Positions 28,827 through 37,678 of a stretch of DNA of 64,000 nucleotides are shown here, one piece after another (the first letter of the stretch is position 1; each line of letters starts with the position of its first letter). The notes under the pieces are model-generated. The model was given only the letters and a program-made list of their open reading frames with translations, searched no databases and had not been told where the DNA came from. This DNA comes from Balneola sp. MJW-20 (GTDB lineage: Bacteria > Bacteroidota > Rhodothermia > Balneolales > Balneolaceae), in assembly GCF_040811775.1 (NCBI RefSeq), contig NZ_JBFNXW010000001.1:1488001-1552000 (forward strand), in the 5' to 3' direction. The position numbers and the translations under genes are program-made.

Positions 28827-29845
28827 TTGAATACAAAATTCCTGAGACCATAGAAGACGAGAGAACTCTTACAGAACACTCCATTTCGCTCGACAATATT
28901 GATCCTGTTACCATTTTTGGCATCCATGATCATAACCTGAACGAACTGGATAAAGCCTTTCCTGAAACTAAGTTCAATGCACGCGGAGAGCGTATCAAAA
29001 TAACAGGTCCCGCTGAGGAGGCTTTACTGGCCAAACAGGTTGTGGAAGGGATGATCGATGTAGCGGAAAGGAAAAAGAAAGTCAGCGATCAGGATGTAAA
29101 GACACTGATCGCACTGAAGACCGGTGAGGCTTATGCCACACGTAAACAACCGATCGACCTGGACTCAAGAGACGGGGACCTGATCATTCACACCCATTCC
29201 GGAGAACCTATCCTGGCTAAAACTCCGGGACAAAAAAGAATTGTAGAGTCTTCATCCACACATGACATTGTATTTGCAATCGGTCCGGCCGGTACCGGTA
29301 AAACGTATACTTCCGTTGCCCTGGCAGTAAAAGCCCTTAAAGAACGCAAGGTTAAAAAGATCATCCTGGCCCGACCTGCGGTTGAAGCCGGAGAAAATCT
29401 TGGTTTCCTGCCCGGTGATCTTAAAGAAAAGATCGACCCTTATCTCCGGCCATTATATGACGCTCTGGAAGATATGATCGAGCATGATCGACTGGACCTG
29501 CATCTGACCAAGAATGTGATCGAGATCGCTCCCCTGGCTTATATGAGGGGACGAACGCTGAACAACGCTTTTGTTATTCTGGATGAGGCTCAGAATGCTA
29601 CTAATACTCAGATGAAGATGTTCCTGACCCGTATTGGCTTCAATAGCCGGGCGATCATCACCGGAGATATTACACAGACCGACCTGCCCAGAAAACAACA
29701 GTCCGGTCTGATCTCCATTCAAGAGATCCTGAAGCCGGTAAAAGGAATCGACTTTGTTTACCTGGGAGAAGAAGACGTAGTCCGGCATCGACTTGTCAGG
29801 GATATCATTAATGCCTACGAGAAATTTGAAAACAAAGAAGACTAA
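28827..29845 (+). CDS. phoH: PhoH-family ATPase, N-terminus disrupted or non-standard start
   Basis: The P-loop GPAGTGKTYTSVAL and the VILDEAQNATNTQMKMFLTRIG motif identify a PhoH/YbeZ ATPase, linked to RNA metabolism and ribosome maturation with YbeY. Homologous sequence extends upstream of the first ordinary start (GTG 29042) through EHSISLDNIDPVTIFG, and the frame stays open back to 28826, but contains no ATG, GTG or TTG there. A good AAGGA site lies five bases before TTG 28827, which is in a different frame. One extra A in the AAAA run at 28835-28838 would join TTG to the main frame, giving about 340 residues. Otherwise an ATT start at 28838 must be used. The C-terminal end is firm. Confidence 0.85.
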
Positions 29846-29853
29846 GCGTAGCG

Positions 29854-29904
29854 AATACCGCCATCTATAATATTTAATTTTAATTCTCGAAGGCTGGTAT
29901 TTTT
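29854..29904 (+). terminator. Possible terminator after phoH
   Basis: AATACC-GCC and GGC-T-GGTATT form an imperfect stem with one bulge and a ~29-nt loop, followed by a T-run. It would end the long cluster that begins at porU. The large loop lowers confidence. Confidence 0.4.
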
Positions 29905-29933
29905 AGTGACTCAGCTTTCAGTTAATAAATAAA

Positions 29934-30749
29934 ATGCCTTCAAATAAACCCGAGACTTATTCCGCAGCCCTGTATGAAGGTACTTTTTCCGTTGGACTGG
30001 ATAAGAAATTCAATCGTATTTCAAGAGAGGATAAACCGGCTAAAGGTGCGCTTAAGATCTCATTGAATCCATTTCTCGTTCACACTCCCGACCATAAGAT
30101 GTTATTTGATTGCGGGATCGGAGAATTTGGCGAAGATACCGGGCCGGAATACATTCGAAAAAACCTGGACGACCACGGCCTGACCGAATTTGATATCACG
30201 GATGTGTTTGCGAGTCACCTGCACTATGATCATATCGGAGGACTTGCTAATAAGGAGAACGGGTACTGGGAGCTTACTTTTCCCGACGCAAAGATCTGGG
30301 TATCCAAAGCCGGGTGGGAAAAAGTCATGGCTAAAGAGGTTTGGTATGATGACGAAAAAACCGAATTCATTCATTTCATTGATGCCAAAGCAGACCTCCA
30401 TTTTCTTTCAGCTGAAGATCAACCCTACCCTTTTATGAGCGTCGAAAAAATTGGCGGACATACTGAGTTTCATCAGGTTCTCCTTTTTAATGATGGACAG
30501 CATAAATACATGCAGGCAGGCGATGTAATAGCGACACGCAGCCAGGTCAACCGAAAATTTGCTGCGAAATATGATTTTGACCCGGAAACTAGTCAGAAAC
30601 AGCGCGAAAGGCTCGCCCGACTTGCTTATGAAGAGGGCTATATTATTTTAGGTTATCACGACGACAGTACTCCAATATTCAGCCTGACCGATTTTGATGA
30701 GAAGACCGGTTATGCAACAAATCCTATGGACCCGGATGGTAATTCCTGA
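29934..30749 (+). CDS. MBL-fold metallo-hydrolase
   Basis: A 271-residue metallo-beta-lactamase-fold enzyme. The HLHYDHIGG motif supplies the first metal ligands, and further likely ligands lie in GGHTEFHQV, MQAGDVI and LGYHDDS. The mix fits general hydrolases or quorum-quenching-lactonase-like relatives rather than glyoxalase II, but the substrate cannot be named. There is no signal peptide, so it is cytoplasmic. It overlaps the start of the purine phosphorylase gene by 14 bp, suggesting co-translation. Confidence 0.88.
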   Translation: MPSNKPETYSAALYEGTFSVGLDKKFNRISREDKPAKGALKISLNPFLVHTPDHKMLFDCGIGEFGEDTGPEYIRKNLDDHGLTEFDITDVFASHLHYDHIGGLANKENGYWELTFPDAKIWVSKAGWEKVMAKEVWYDDEKTEFIHFIDAKADLHFLSAEDQPYPFMSVEKIGGHTEFHQVLLFNDGQHKYMQAGDVIATRSQVNRKFAAKYDFDPETSQKQRERLARLAYEEGYIILGYHDDSTPIFSLTDFDEKTGYATNPMDPDGNS

Positions 30750-31527
30750 TCATATTTCTGAGATCAAATTATTTCTGCAGAACCGGAATGAAGCTTCAGC
30801 ACCCGATGCTGTGATCATCCTCGGTTCCGGTCTGGGTAGTTTTGGAAAGCAGCTGTCCGGACTCAGATCTATACCCTATACCGATATCCCCCATTTTCCC
30901 AACTCTACCGTGGCCGGGCATGACGGTAAGCTTTTATTCGGGGAGATCGACGGAAAGAAGATCATGGCCTTTTCAGGCCGATTTCACCATTACGAGGGAT
31001 ATCCGTTAGCTAGAACCGTACTTCCGGTACAGCTGGCAAAAGCAATGAATGCAGAGAAGCTGATCATTTCAAATGCAGCCGGTGGTATCAATCTGCATTT
31101 TAGGGTTGGTGACCTTATGGTAATAGACGGGATCATTCGCCAGAATATGATCTTAAGCGATCCCTCTGAAGAAACCTGGAATTATGAGCTATACCCCTAT
31201 GCTGATAAGGCAAGAGAACTGGCTGAAAAGATCGGGGTTGTAACCCAGCGTGGCACCTATCTGTATGTGAAAGGGCCTAACTATGAGACCAAGGCTGAGA
31301 TCCGTGCATTTCGAAAGATGGGCGGTGATGCGGTGGGCATGAGCACTGCCCCGGAACTTATGGAAGCAGCTCGCCTGAATGTAAAAGCGGTAGCTGTTTC
31401 ATTGATCACCAATGCCGCTGCCGGAGTGACCGATCAAAAACTGGATCACGCAGAGGTAAAAGAAGCAGCTGAACTGAAAAAAGATGAATTCGCAAAACTG
31501 GTTAGAGTGCTCATTCGCGAGCTCTGA
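30736..31527 (+). CDS. punA: Purine nucleoside phosphorylase (class II trimeric type)
   Basis: A 263-residue PNP. The phosphate-binding GSGLGSFG, GRFHHYEGY with its His/Tyr, ISNAAGGIN, the Glu in GPNYETKAEIRAF and the Asn-containing SLITNAAAG match guanosine/inosine phosphorylases. It cleaves purine ribonucleosides with phosphate for salvage. ATG 30736 was chosen since the sequence from VIPDHISEI aligns with the expected first helix; an in-frame ATG at 30694 would add 14 atypical residues inside the upstream gene. Confidence 0.93.
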   Translation: MVIPDHISEIKLFLQNRNEASAPDAVIILGSGLGSFGKQLSGLRSIPYTDIPHFPNSTVAGHDGKLLFGEIDGKKIMAFSGRFHHYEGYPLARTVLPVQLAKAMNAEKLIISNAAGGINLHFRVGDLMVIDGIIRQNMILSDPSEETWNYELYPYADKARELAEKIGVVTQRGTYLYVKGPNYETKAEIRAFRKMGGDAVGMSTAPELMEAARLNVKAVAVSLITNAAAGVTDQKLDHAEVKEAAELKKDEFAKLVRVLIREL

Positions 31528-31636
31528 TCATTCAGGGTCAGGTACCTTGAACACCCGGAGATCCCTGAGTCCCTGATACATAACCTATGTAAAGCGGAAC
31601 ATCGGATTGAAGCATTTCAATTCTCAGATCTCAAGA

Positions 31637-33187
31637 CTATAAAGGCAGATTATCGTGCTTTTTCTTAGGTACTGAATCCACTTTATTTTCACATAGCTCC
31701 AGTGCTTTAATGAGCTTATGTCGTGTTTCAGACGGGAGAATCACATCGTCGATGTACCCGCGACCGGCAGCCAGATAAGGGTGCGCAAAGTTTTCACTGT
31801 ACTCATCTTCAAGTTCTTTCTGCTTGGCTTCAGGATCATCAGCCTTGGCTATTTCCTTTCGGAAGATGATCTCAACAGCGCCTTTGGTTCCCATAACCGC
31901 GATCTCAGCCGTTGGCCAAGCCACATTGTAATCGGCACGGATATGCTTTGAGTTCATCACATCATATGCGCCTCCATAAGCTTTACGGGTGATCACCGTC
32001 ATCTTAGGTACGGTCGCTTCACAAAACGCGTACAGCAGTTTAGCTCCGTGCTTGATGATCCCGTTCCATTCCTGATCGGTTCCGGGCAGGAATCCCGGCA
32101 CATCTTCAAATACGACTAAAGGAATGTTAAACGCATCACAGAAACGCACAAATCGTGCCCCTTTCAGGGATGCATCAATATCAAGTACGCCGGCTAAGGA
32201 AAGCGGCTGATTAGCAACGATACCGACCGTACGGCCATCTAGTCGTGCAAACCCTACGACAATATTATCTGCATAATCTTTATGTACTTCGTAAAAAGAA
32301 TCCTTATCCATTACCCCCTGGATCACCTCGTGAATATCATAAGGCTTATTAGGGTTGAGCGGAACCAGGTCGTCCAGTGCTTTTGCTTTGGATCCGTCCG
32401 GATCTTTAGGATCCATTCTCGGCACTTTTTCCTCGCAGTTCTGAGGTATGTAATTCATCAGGGTACGGATATCCTGCAAACAGACAGCATCGTTAGGGAC
32501 TGAAAAATGAGACACTCCCGATTTGGTAGAGTGTGTGGATGCTCCTCCCAGCTCTTCGGAGGTAACTTCTTCATGGGTCACAGTCTTCACCACATTAGGA
32601 CCGGTGACAAACATGTATGATGTATTCTCCACCATATAAATAAAATCCGTAAGCGCCGGGCTGTAAACCGCCCCTCCTGCACAAGGTCCCATGATTGCTG
32701 AGATCTGAGGGATCACACCGGATGCCATACTGTTTCTCCAGAATACCTCCGCATATCCTCCCAGAGAAGAAACACCTTCCTGAATTCGGGCTCCTCCTGA
32801 GTCATTCAATCCAATCAACGGCACCCCGTTCTTCATGGCCAGATCCATGATCTTACAGATCTTCTCTGCGTGGGTCTCGGAAAGGGACCCCCCGAATACC
32901 GTAAAATCCTGGCTGAATACATAGACCGGACGACCATGGATGGTACCGTAACCGGTCACCACGCCATCACCCAGAATCTGTTGTTTATCAAGTCCAAAAG
33001 CCGAACTGCGGTGTGTCACAAATTTGTCGACCTCTTCAAAAGAACCTTTATCAAGCAGCAGATCGATACGTTCCCGAGCAGTTAACTTACCTTTATCATG
33101 TTGTTTTTTGATCCGGGCTTCGCCTCCGCCTTTAAGTGCGTCTTCTCTTAGTTTCTGCAGGCGTTCGACTTTTGGATTATTTCCCAT
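31637..33187 (-). CDS. pccB: Acyl-CoA (propionyl-CoA) carboxylase beta subunit
   Basis: A 516-residue carboxyltransferase. Crotonase-fold halves with the [24 protein letters not shown] and [12 protein letters not shown] motifs and the C-terminal [11 protein letters not shown] segment are typical. It transfers carboxyl from biotin to propionyl-CoA or a related acyl-CoA. The biotin-carboxylase/BCCP alpha subunit is not in the window. It lies 16 bp after an acidic orphan gene and is likely co-transcribed with it. Confidence 0.94.
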   Translation of the reverse strand: MGNNPKVERLQKLREDALKGGGEARIKKQHDKGKLTARERIDLLLDKGSFEEVDKFVTHRSSAFGLDKQQILGDGVVTGYGTIHGRPVYVFSQDFTVFGGSLSETHAEKICKIMDLAMKNGVPLIGLNDSGGARIQEGVSSLGGYAEVFWRNSMASGVIPQISAIMGPCAGGAVYSPALTDFIYMVENTSYMFVTGPNVVKTVTHEEVTSEELGGASTHSTKSGVSHFSVPNDAVCLQDIRTLMNYIPQNCEEKVPRMDPKDPDGSKAKALDDLVPLNPNKPYDIHEVIQGVMDKDSFYEVHKDYADNIVVGFARLDGRTVGIVANQPLSLAGVLDIDASLKGARFVRFCDAFNIPLVVFEDVPGFLPGTDQEWNGIIKHGAKLLYAFCEATVPKMTVITRKAYGGAYDVMNSKHIRADYNVAWPTAEIAVMGTKGAVEIIFRKEIAKADDPEAKQKELEDEYSENFAHPYLAAGRGYIDDVILPSETRHKLIKALELCENKVDSVPKKKHDNLPL

Positions 33188-33203
33188 GAATGTCTTGGTG
33201 AAT

Positions 33204-35015
33204 TTATTTCTGTTTTTTGAAATAGGACTGTAGCAGGTCAGTAAACTCCACTGCTGCCTCTGAAGTAATGTCTACTTCGTGTTTTTCGAAAATTTTCTTC
33301 TTGAGAACCGAGGAGGCTTTATCCCAGCTCTTTATCTTTTCAAGTTCTTTCACTGCTGAATTAAAAGACCTTTTAGATCCTCCGAATATTTCATCCGAGA
33401 AATATTCCTTATATGGTCCCAGCATTTCCTTTAACGAAATATTATCAGCAGCTTTTGATGATCGCTGGGCGGTCTCTTCTTCAGGATCATCAGTACTATC
33501 ATCGTACTCGGTTACCTGATCAGATGAGCCGGCATCACTTTCATTATCGTCGTCATACCGAAAACTATCCAGGATATCCTCATCAACAAAATCATCCGAT
33601 GCATTAATATCATCCAGGTCGTCATTTTCATCGTTCAGGTAATCGGAATCATTTTCTGTTTCCTTCCCATTTTCAGAACCCATGATAACCTTCATATGGT
33701 CATCTGAGAGAAACTGTTGCCACATGGGGCGATCATCCGTTTCTTCTTCAGGGGTACTTATATCTTCTTCTTCGGTCTCTTCCGATGACGATTGAGCTTT
33801 CTTTTCCTCATCAGCCTTCTTAGCAGATTCTTTGTTTTTTTCAGGTGCTTTTTTCTTTTCCTTCTTCTGATCCGCTTCTGCTTTTTTCTCAGGGGGAGCA
33901 TCCTCGTCGGTTTGCTCCAGATCCAGTTTCTTGAATGAAATTACTGCCTCATCCAGTACATCCATCAGATTCGCCCGGAAGCGCTGCATGTCTTCTCCTC
34001 TTTTCTGAGGATCCCCTTTAAAGGTCTCATGCACGTCCTCCGTATCCGGAGTGTCTTCAAAGTCATCAAAAATGGATTTATAGTCACCTTCCGACTTAAA
34101 TAGTGCATTCAGCGATTCCTGTTCGTCAGGGGGAACTGCATAATCATAGCTACCAAAAAAATTATCCAGTAATGCCTGTTCTTTCTCATCGATCACTTCT
34201 TCGTCTTCATCACTTAGAGGAGCGTCAAAGCGATTCTTCTGTTCATTGAGAACTTCCCTGAACTGTTCTTTGAACTTCTCCTGCAGCTGAACATCCAGGA
34301 GGTCCGGATAAGATAGCACCTCTATAAAGCGGTCTTTATCGATTGATCCTTCAATAGCATTTAATGCTTTTGCCGTCAGATAAAGCCCTTTATCTTCGAA
34401 AAACAACTGCAGCAACTTCGCATCCACAGAACCTCCGAATAAACGGAAGAGTAATTCCAGAACTTTGGCCCAGTCCTCAGCAGAATAGGAAGACACCAGT
34501 CGGGCATCCAGGTTTTGTATCAGTGCCCGACATCTCTTCTTTTCAAGTTTCTTCAGTTTCCGCTTCTGCATATACAACGGTACTGCTTTCCCAAAGTGTT
34601 TGTAGATGGTCAGCCGGTTTGTCCGCTCTACGATTTCAGAAAAGTCCAGCTCTTCTTCGCTCTTATAGATATAGTCAGCCATATACCGGCGCGGTTCCAG
34701 GTATACTTTTACGATCTCATTAACAACACTTTTTACGAGCTCATAAAATTCATTCTGAGGAATTCTGGAGTTTGAATAAAGGGAGCTTTTGAATTCATAC
34801 CATTCTTCCTGTACAAGCCTGGAATTCATGTCAACCCAGAAGGTTTCCGGCATCATTATTTCGCTTTTTATCTTCTCGTTGATCTCCATACGGATCCTTT
34901 CAACGATAAAAGCAGGAAAACCGGCGGAAAGTAGTTCCTGAAGGGTATAGAATGGCTTGTCGGATTTAACCGCTCCAACCAATCTGTCTATGATCTTTTC
35001 TACTTCCTTGTGCAT
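33204..35015 (-). CDS. Conserved-looking hypothetical protein with long acidic/basic low-complexity linker
   Basis: I do not recognise this 603-residue cytoplasmic protein. Residues 1 to about 275 are predicted mainly helical with many aromatic and charged residues (for example [13 protein letters not shown] and [13 protein letters not shown]). About 275-530 is low-complexity: Asp/Glu-rich runs around a Lys/Glu block near 375-405. The last ~75 residues are again helical ([18 protein letters not shown] and [12 protein letters not shown]). No catalytic motif, signal or membrane helix is evident. The 16-bp spacing to the carboxylase beta subunit suggests one operon, but no function should be inferred from that alone. 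Confidence 0.8.
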   Translation of the reverse strand: MHKEVEKIIDRLVGAVKSDKPFYTLQELLSAGFPAFIVERIRMEINEKIKSEIMMPETFWVDMNSRLVQEEWYEFKSSLYSNSRIPQNEFYELVKSVVNEIVKVYLEPRRYMADYIYKSEEELDFSEIVERTNRLTIYKHFGKAVPLYMQKRKLKKLEKKRCRALIQNLDARLVSSYSAEDWAKVLELLFRLFGGSVDAKLLQLFFEDKGLYLTAKALNAIEGSIDKDRFIEVLSYPDLLDVQLQEKFKEQFREVLNEQKNRFDAPLSDEDEEVIDEKEQALLDNFFGSYDYAVPPDEQESLNALFKSEGDYKSIFDDFEDTPDTEDVHETFKGDPQKRGEDMQRFRANLMDVLDEAVISFKKLDLEQTDEDAPPEKKAEADQKKEKKKAPEKNKESAKKADEEKKAQSSSEETEEEDISTPEEETDDRPMWQQFLSDDHMKVIMGSENGKETENDSDYLNDENDDLDDINASDDFVDEDILDSFRYDDDNESDAGSSDQVTEYDDSTDDPEEETAQRSSKAADNISLKEMLGPYKEYFSDEIFGGSKRSFNSAVKELEKIKSWDKASSVLKKKIFEKHEVDITSEAAVEFTDLLQSYFKKQK

Positions 35016-35146
35016 TTACTTCCCTTTATAAATCAGCTATTTAAAATACAGTCTAAGGAGCGCTGATACAATCTGATATTTACGAAAAAATCAGAAAGAC
35101 CTCCACATTAACACATTTTTCAATTCGGATTCGCAGAATTTGTACC

Positions 35147-35154
35147 TAAATTTG
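35147..35154 (+). promoter_or_regulatory. Bacteroidota-type -7 box (TAnnTTTG) at the ABC ATPase start
   Basis: TAAATTTG fits the TAnnTTTG element and ends four bases before the ATG at 35159, so transcription would begin at or beside the start codon, giving a leaderless message. No convincing -33 TTG was seen, so support is partial. Confidence 0.35.
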
Positions 35155-35158
35155 TCAC

Positions 35159-35791
35159 ATGATATCGATCAGTGTACAGGATCTTACTAAGTACTATAAT
35201 ACCAAAGTTATATTTGAAGGGCTATCCTTTCAAAAGAATAAGGGTATTGTAGGAATATCCGGACCCAATGGCAGCGGAAAGTCTACTCTGTTGAAATGCA
35301 TGGCCTATCTTCTGCGCCCGAAAAGAGGTACAGTGGATTATTATGAGAATGACTCCCTTTTAGACAAAGAGGATGTTAAAAACCGCATCGGATATGTTGC
35401 TCCTTACATCAATCTGTATGAAGAGCTGACGGTCATGGAAAATGCACGTTTCATTAGTGAACTCACCGGTACAGATTTGACGGATCAAAGCTTAAAGCAA
35501 TTGCTGAAAGATCTGCAGCTTAGCGAACTGATGAGTAAACCCTTTGGAAAACTATCTACCGGTCAGCAGCAGAGAACAAAGATCGCTGTAGCTATGATCC
35601 GGAAACCCGCTATTCTGATGCTGGACGAACCGGGCTCTAACCTGGATATTTCCGGACTTACGATGCTGAATGAGCTAATATTGAAGACCAAAGAAAAAGG
35701 TGCATTGGTAATACTGGCATCTAATGACGAAAGGGAACTCAGTATCTGCGATCATATCATCGACTTAAGACAAATGGAACCCCTCAACTAA
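35159..35791 (+). CDS. Stand-alone ABC transporter ATP-binding protein
   Basis: A 210-residue ABC ATPase with Walker A GPNGSGKST, signature LSTGQQQR, Walker B ILMLDEPGSNLD and a Q-loop in IGYVAPYI. Its short length and simple N-terminus resemble CcmA/heme-exporter and multidrug ATPases. No permease is adjacent: neighbours are a divergent acidic hypothetical gene and an M29 aminopeptidase 12 bp downstream. Its transport partner must be elsewhere, or the protein may act without one. Confidence 0.88.
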   Translation: MISISVQDLTKYYNTKVIFEGLSFQKNKGIVGISGPNGSGKSTLLKCMAYLLRPKRGTVDYYENDSLLDKEDVKNRIGYVAPYINLYEELTVMENARFISELTGTDLTDQSLKQLLKDLQLSELMSKPFGKLSTGQQQRTKIAVAMIRKPAILMLDEPGSNLDISGLTMLNELILKTKEKGALVILASNDERELSICDHIIDLRQMEPLN

Positions 35792-35803
35792 TTATTCTGA
35801 AAC

Positions 35804-36904
35804 ATGATCTCACAACACGACCAGAAACTTGCAAAACTGATCTTAGAACACAGTACCGAACTCAAAAAAGGTGAGAACGTGATGGTACAGCTGATTGGTC
35901 TGAATGGCATCGACCTGATGCGGGCCCTGATCGGACAGATCCGTGAGGCAGGAGCACACCCCTTTGTAAAGATCGAAGATACCGAAGTGCAGCGCATGCT
36001 GATCGAGAACGGAGATGAGGGTTTCTGGAAAAATCAGGCAAAAGTAGATCAGCTTCCTCTCATGAAGCAAATGGATGTCTTTATCGGGATCAGAGCCTCC
36101 CAGAATATCTATGAGACCTCGATGGCTTCAAAGGAAGCAAACAAGGCCTATTCGGAGCACTTTCTCAGACCGGTTCACTTTGATGAGCGCGTAAATAATA
36201 CCAAATGGTGCATTATGCGCTATCCCTCCCCTGCATTTGCCATGAATGCAAAATTACCCACTGATAAATTCACTGAGTTCTATTATAAAGCTTGTCTGGT
36301 AGACTACCCGCAACTGGCTGAAGCAATGAAACCGCTTGAAAAAAGATTAAGAGCCACAGACGAGATCCACCTCAAGGGTGAGGGTACTGATATCCGCTTC
36401 TCTGTTAAAGGGCAGAACTGGATCCCTTGTTACGGGCGCCATAATATTCCCGATGGTGAACTTTTCTCATCTCCGGTACTGGATTCCGTTAACGGGCATA
36501 TTACCTATGCTCCTTCTGTATATCAGGGCAAACCTTTTGAGTTCGTTAAACTGATCGTCGAAGACGGAGTAGTGGTGGACTTTGATTCATCCAATAATGA
36601 TGCCTTAAAAGATATCCTTGATACCGACGAGGGTGCAAGACGTTTCGGGGAGTTCAGTTTCGGCCTGAATCCGGTGATCGAAAGCCCTATGTACGATATC
36701 TTATTTGATGAAAAGATCTATGGCTCTAATCACCTGACCCTAGGTAAAGACTATGAAGTGGCACCGAACGGAAATCACAGTAACATCCACTGGGACCTGG
36801 TATGTATAGGTGCTGATGTTTACCTCGATGGTGAACTCATCCGTAAAGGAAGAAAATTTGTAGCCGATGATCTGAAAGGACTTAATCCGGAGAACCTTGT
36901 CTAG
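35804..36904 (+). CDS. M29-family aminopeptidase
   Basis: A 366-residue M29 (thermophilic metalloprotease-type) aminopeptidase. The C-terminal third carries the dinuclear metal site pattern of this family: Glu in RRFGEFSFG, Glu/His in LFDEKIYGSNHLTLG, and His/Asp in SNIHWDLV. There is no signal peptide, so it removes N-terminal residues in the cytoplasm. The ABC ATPase ends 12 bp upstream, so the two may share a transcript. Heptanucleotide repeats begin directly after its stop codon. Confidence 0.9.
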   Translation: MISQHDQKLAKLILEHSTELKKGENVMVQLIGLNGIDLMRALIGQIREAGAHPFVKIEDTEVQRMLIENGDEGFWKNQAKVDQLPLMKQMDVFIGIRASQNIYETSMASKEANKAYSEHFLRPVHFDERVNNTKWCIMRYPSPAFAMNAKLPTDKFTEFYYKACLVDYPQLAEAMKPLEKRLRATDEIHLKGEGTDIRFSVKGQNWIPCYGRHNIPDGELFSSPVLDSVNGHITYAPSVYQGKPFEFVKLIVEDGVVVDFDSSNNDALKDILDTDEGARRFGEFSFGLNPVIESPMYDILFDEKIYGSNHLTLGKDYEVAPNGNHSNIHWDLVCIGADVYLDGELIRKGRKFVADDLKGLNPENLV

Positions 36905-37105
36905 TTTTGAGTGTTTAGTGTTGAGTTTTGAGTGCAGTATCAAAGTGACATAGTTACAAAGTGGCAGGGTATGTTTTAACCGGTTTTTTGGTGGTTCGAA
37001 CTCACACCATATTCTGAATTCTCAGTACTGACTACTGAAGACTGTCATCTGGCTACCCATGGCATTTTTAATTATTAGTTATTAGTAATTAATTATTAAT
37101 TACTG
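36905..37105. repeat. Heptanucleotide-periodic repeat tracts between M29 and VOC genes
   Basis: Four tracts with a 7-bp period fill this gap: TTTTGAG/TGTTTAG/TGTTGAG/TTTTGAG at 36905-36932; AGTGACA/TAGTTAC/AAAGTGG at 36944-36964; CAGTACT/GACTACT/GAAGACT/GTCATCT at 37023-37050; and ATTATTA/GTTATTA/GTAATTA/ATTATTA/ATTACTG at 37071-37105. Each tract has a different heptamer but shares the seven-base period. Confidence 0.75.
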
Positions 37106-37130
37106 CCTCACCTCAACAAAAGGAGCAGGA

Positions 37131-37553
37131 ATGAAACGTCGTGTAACGGGTATTGGAGGAGTCTTCCTCAAAGCAAAGGATCCTGAAAAAACAAAACAAT
37201 GGTATCATACACATTTGGGAATTAAATCAGGACCCTATGGCGGAACTTTTGAATGGCGTCATACCTCTGACAAGGAACGGAAAGGATATACCGCCTGGAG
37301 CATCTTTGATGAAAACACGGACTATACAAATCCGAGCTCTAAAGACGCTATGATCAACTACCGGGTTGAAAACCTGGAAGAACTTCTATCTGCACTGAAA
37401 GAAGAAGGAGTTGAGATCGTAGGGAAAATGGAAAGCTACGAATACGGTAAGTTCGGTTGGATCATGGATCCGAATGGATATAAGATAGAGCTCTGGGAGC
37501 CTAATGATGATGTATACGAGGATATGGGCGGAGACCCGAATCTTAGTGCTTAA
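37131..37553 (+). CDS. VOC-superfamily (glyoxalase/bleomycin resistance-like) protein
   Basis: A 140-residue vicinal-oxygen-chelate protein made of two beta-alpha-beta-beta-beta units (GVFLKAKDPEKTKQWYHTHLG and YRVENLEELLSALKEEGVE). The C-terminal MDPNGYKIELWEP has the conserved Glu metal ligand, but the usual first His of the first strand is not present (GVFLKA), so enzyme activity is uncertain. A strong AAGGAG site lies five bases before the ATG. Heptamer repeats flank the gene on both sides. Confidence 0.85.
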   Translation: MKRRVTGIGGVFLKAKDPEKTKQWYHTHLGIKSGPYGGTFEWRHTSDKERKGYTAWSIFDENTDYTNPSSKDAMINYRVENLEELLSALKEEGVEIVGKMESYEYGKFGWIMDPNGYKIELWEPNDDVYEDMGGDPNLSA

Positions 37554-37560
37554 AATAGTT

Positions 37561-37678
37561 ATGAGTTTTGGGTTTTGAGTGAAGTGACAAAGTTACATAG
37601 CACATCATGAAAGCTGAACATTCTACATTCTGTATTCTCACTTCTCACTTCTCACTTCTCACTTCTCACTTCTCACTT
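37561..37678. repeat. Heptanucleotide repeat array with six perfect CTCACTT copies
   Basis: Positions 37637-37678 contain six perfect head-to-tail copies of CTCACTT. They are preceded by degenerate heptamers (GAACATT, CTACATT, CTGTATT from 37616) and by a separate 7-bp series at 37561-37602 (ATGAGTT, TTGGGTT, TTGAGTG, AAGTGAC, AAAGTTA, CATAGCA). The array abuts the stop codon of the M14 peptidase gene on the other strand. Confidence 0.9.

Noticed and set aside
31528..31636. TCAGGG/CCCTGA pair between punA and pccB as a convergent terminator
   Set aside because: Stem is only six pairs with a long loop and no T-run in either direction.
36985..37012. GGTTCGAACTC resembling a tRNA T-loop ending ACACCA
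   Set aside because: No matching acceptor, D or anticodon arms could be built upstream, and the T-stem mispairs; treated as chance.
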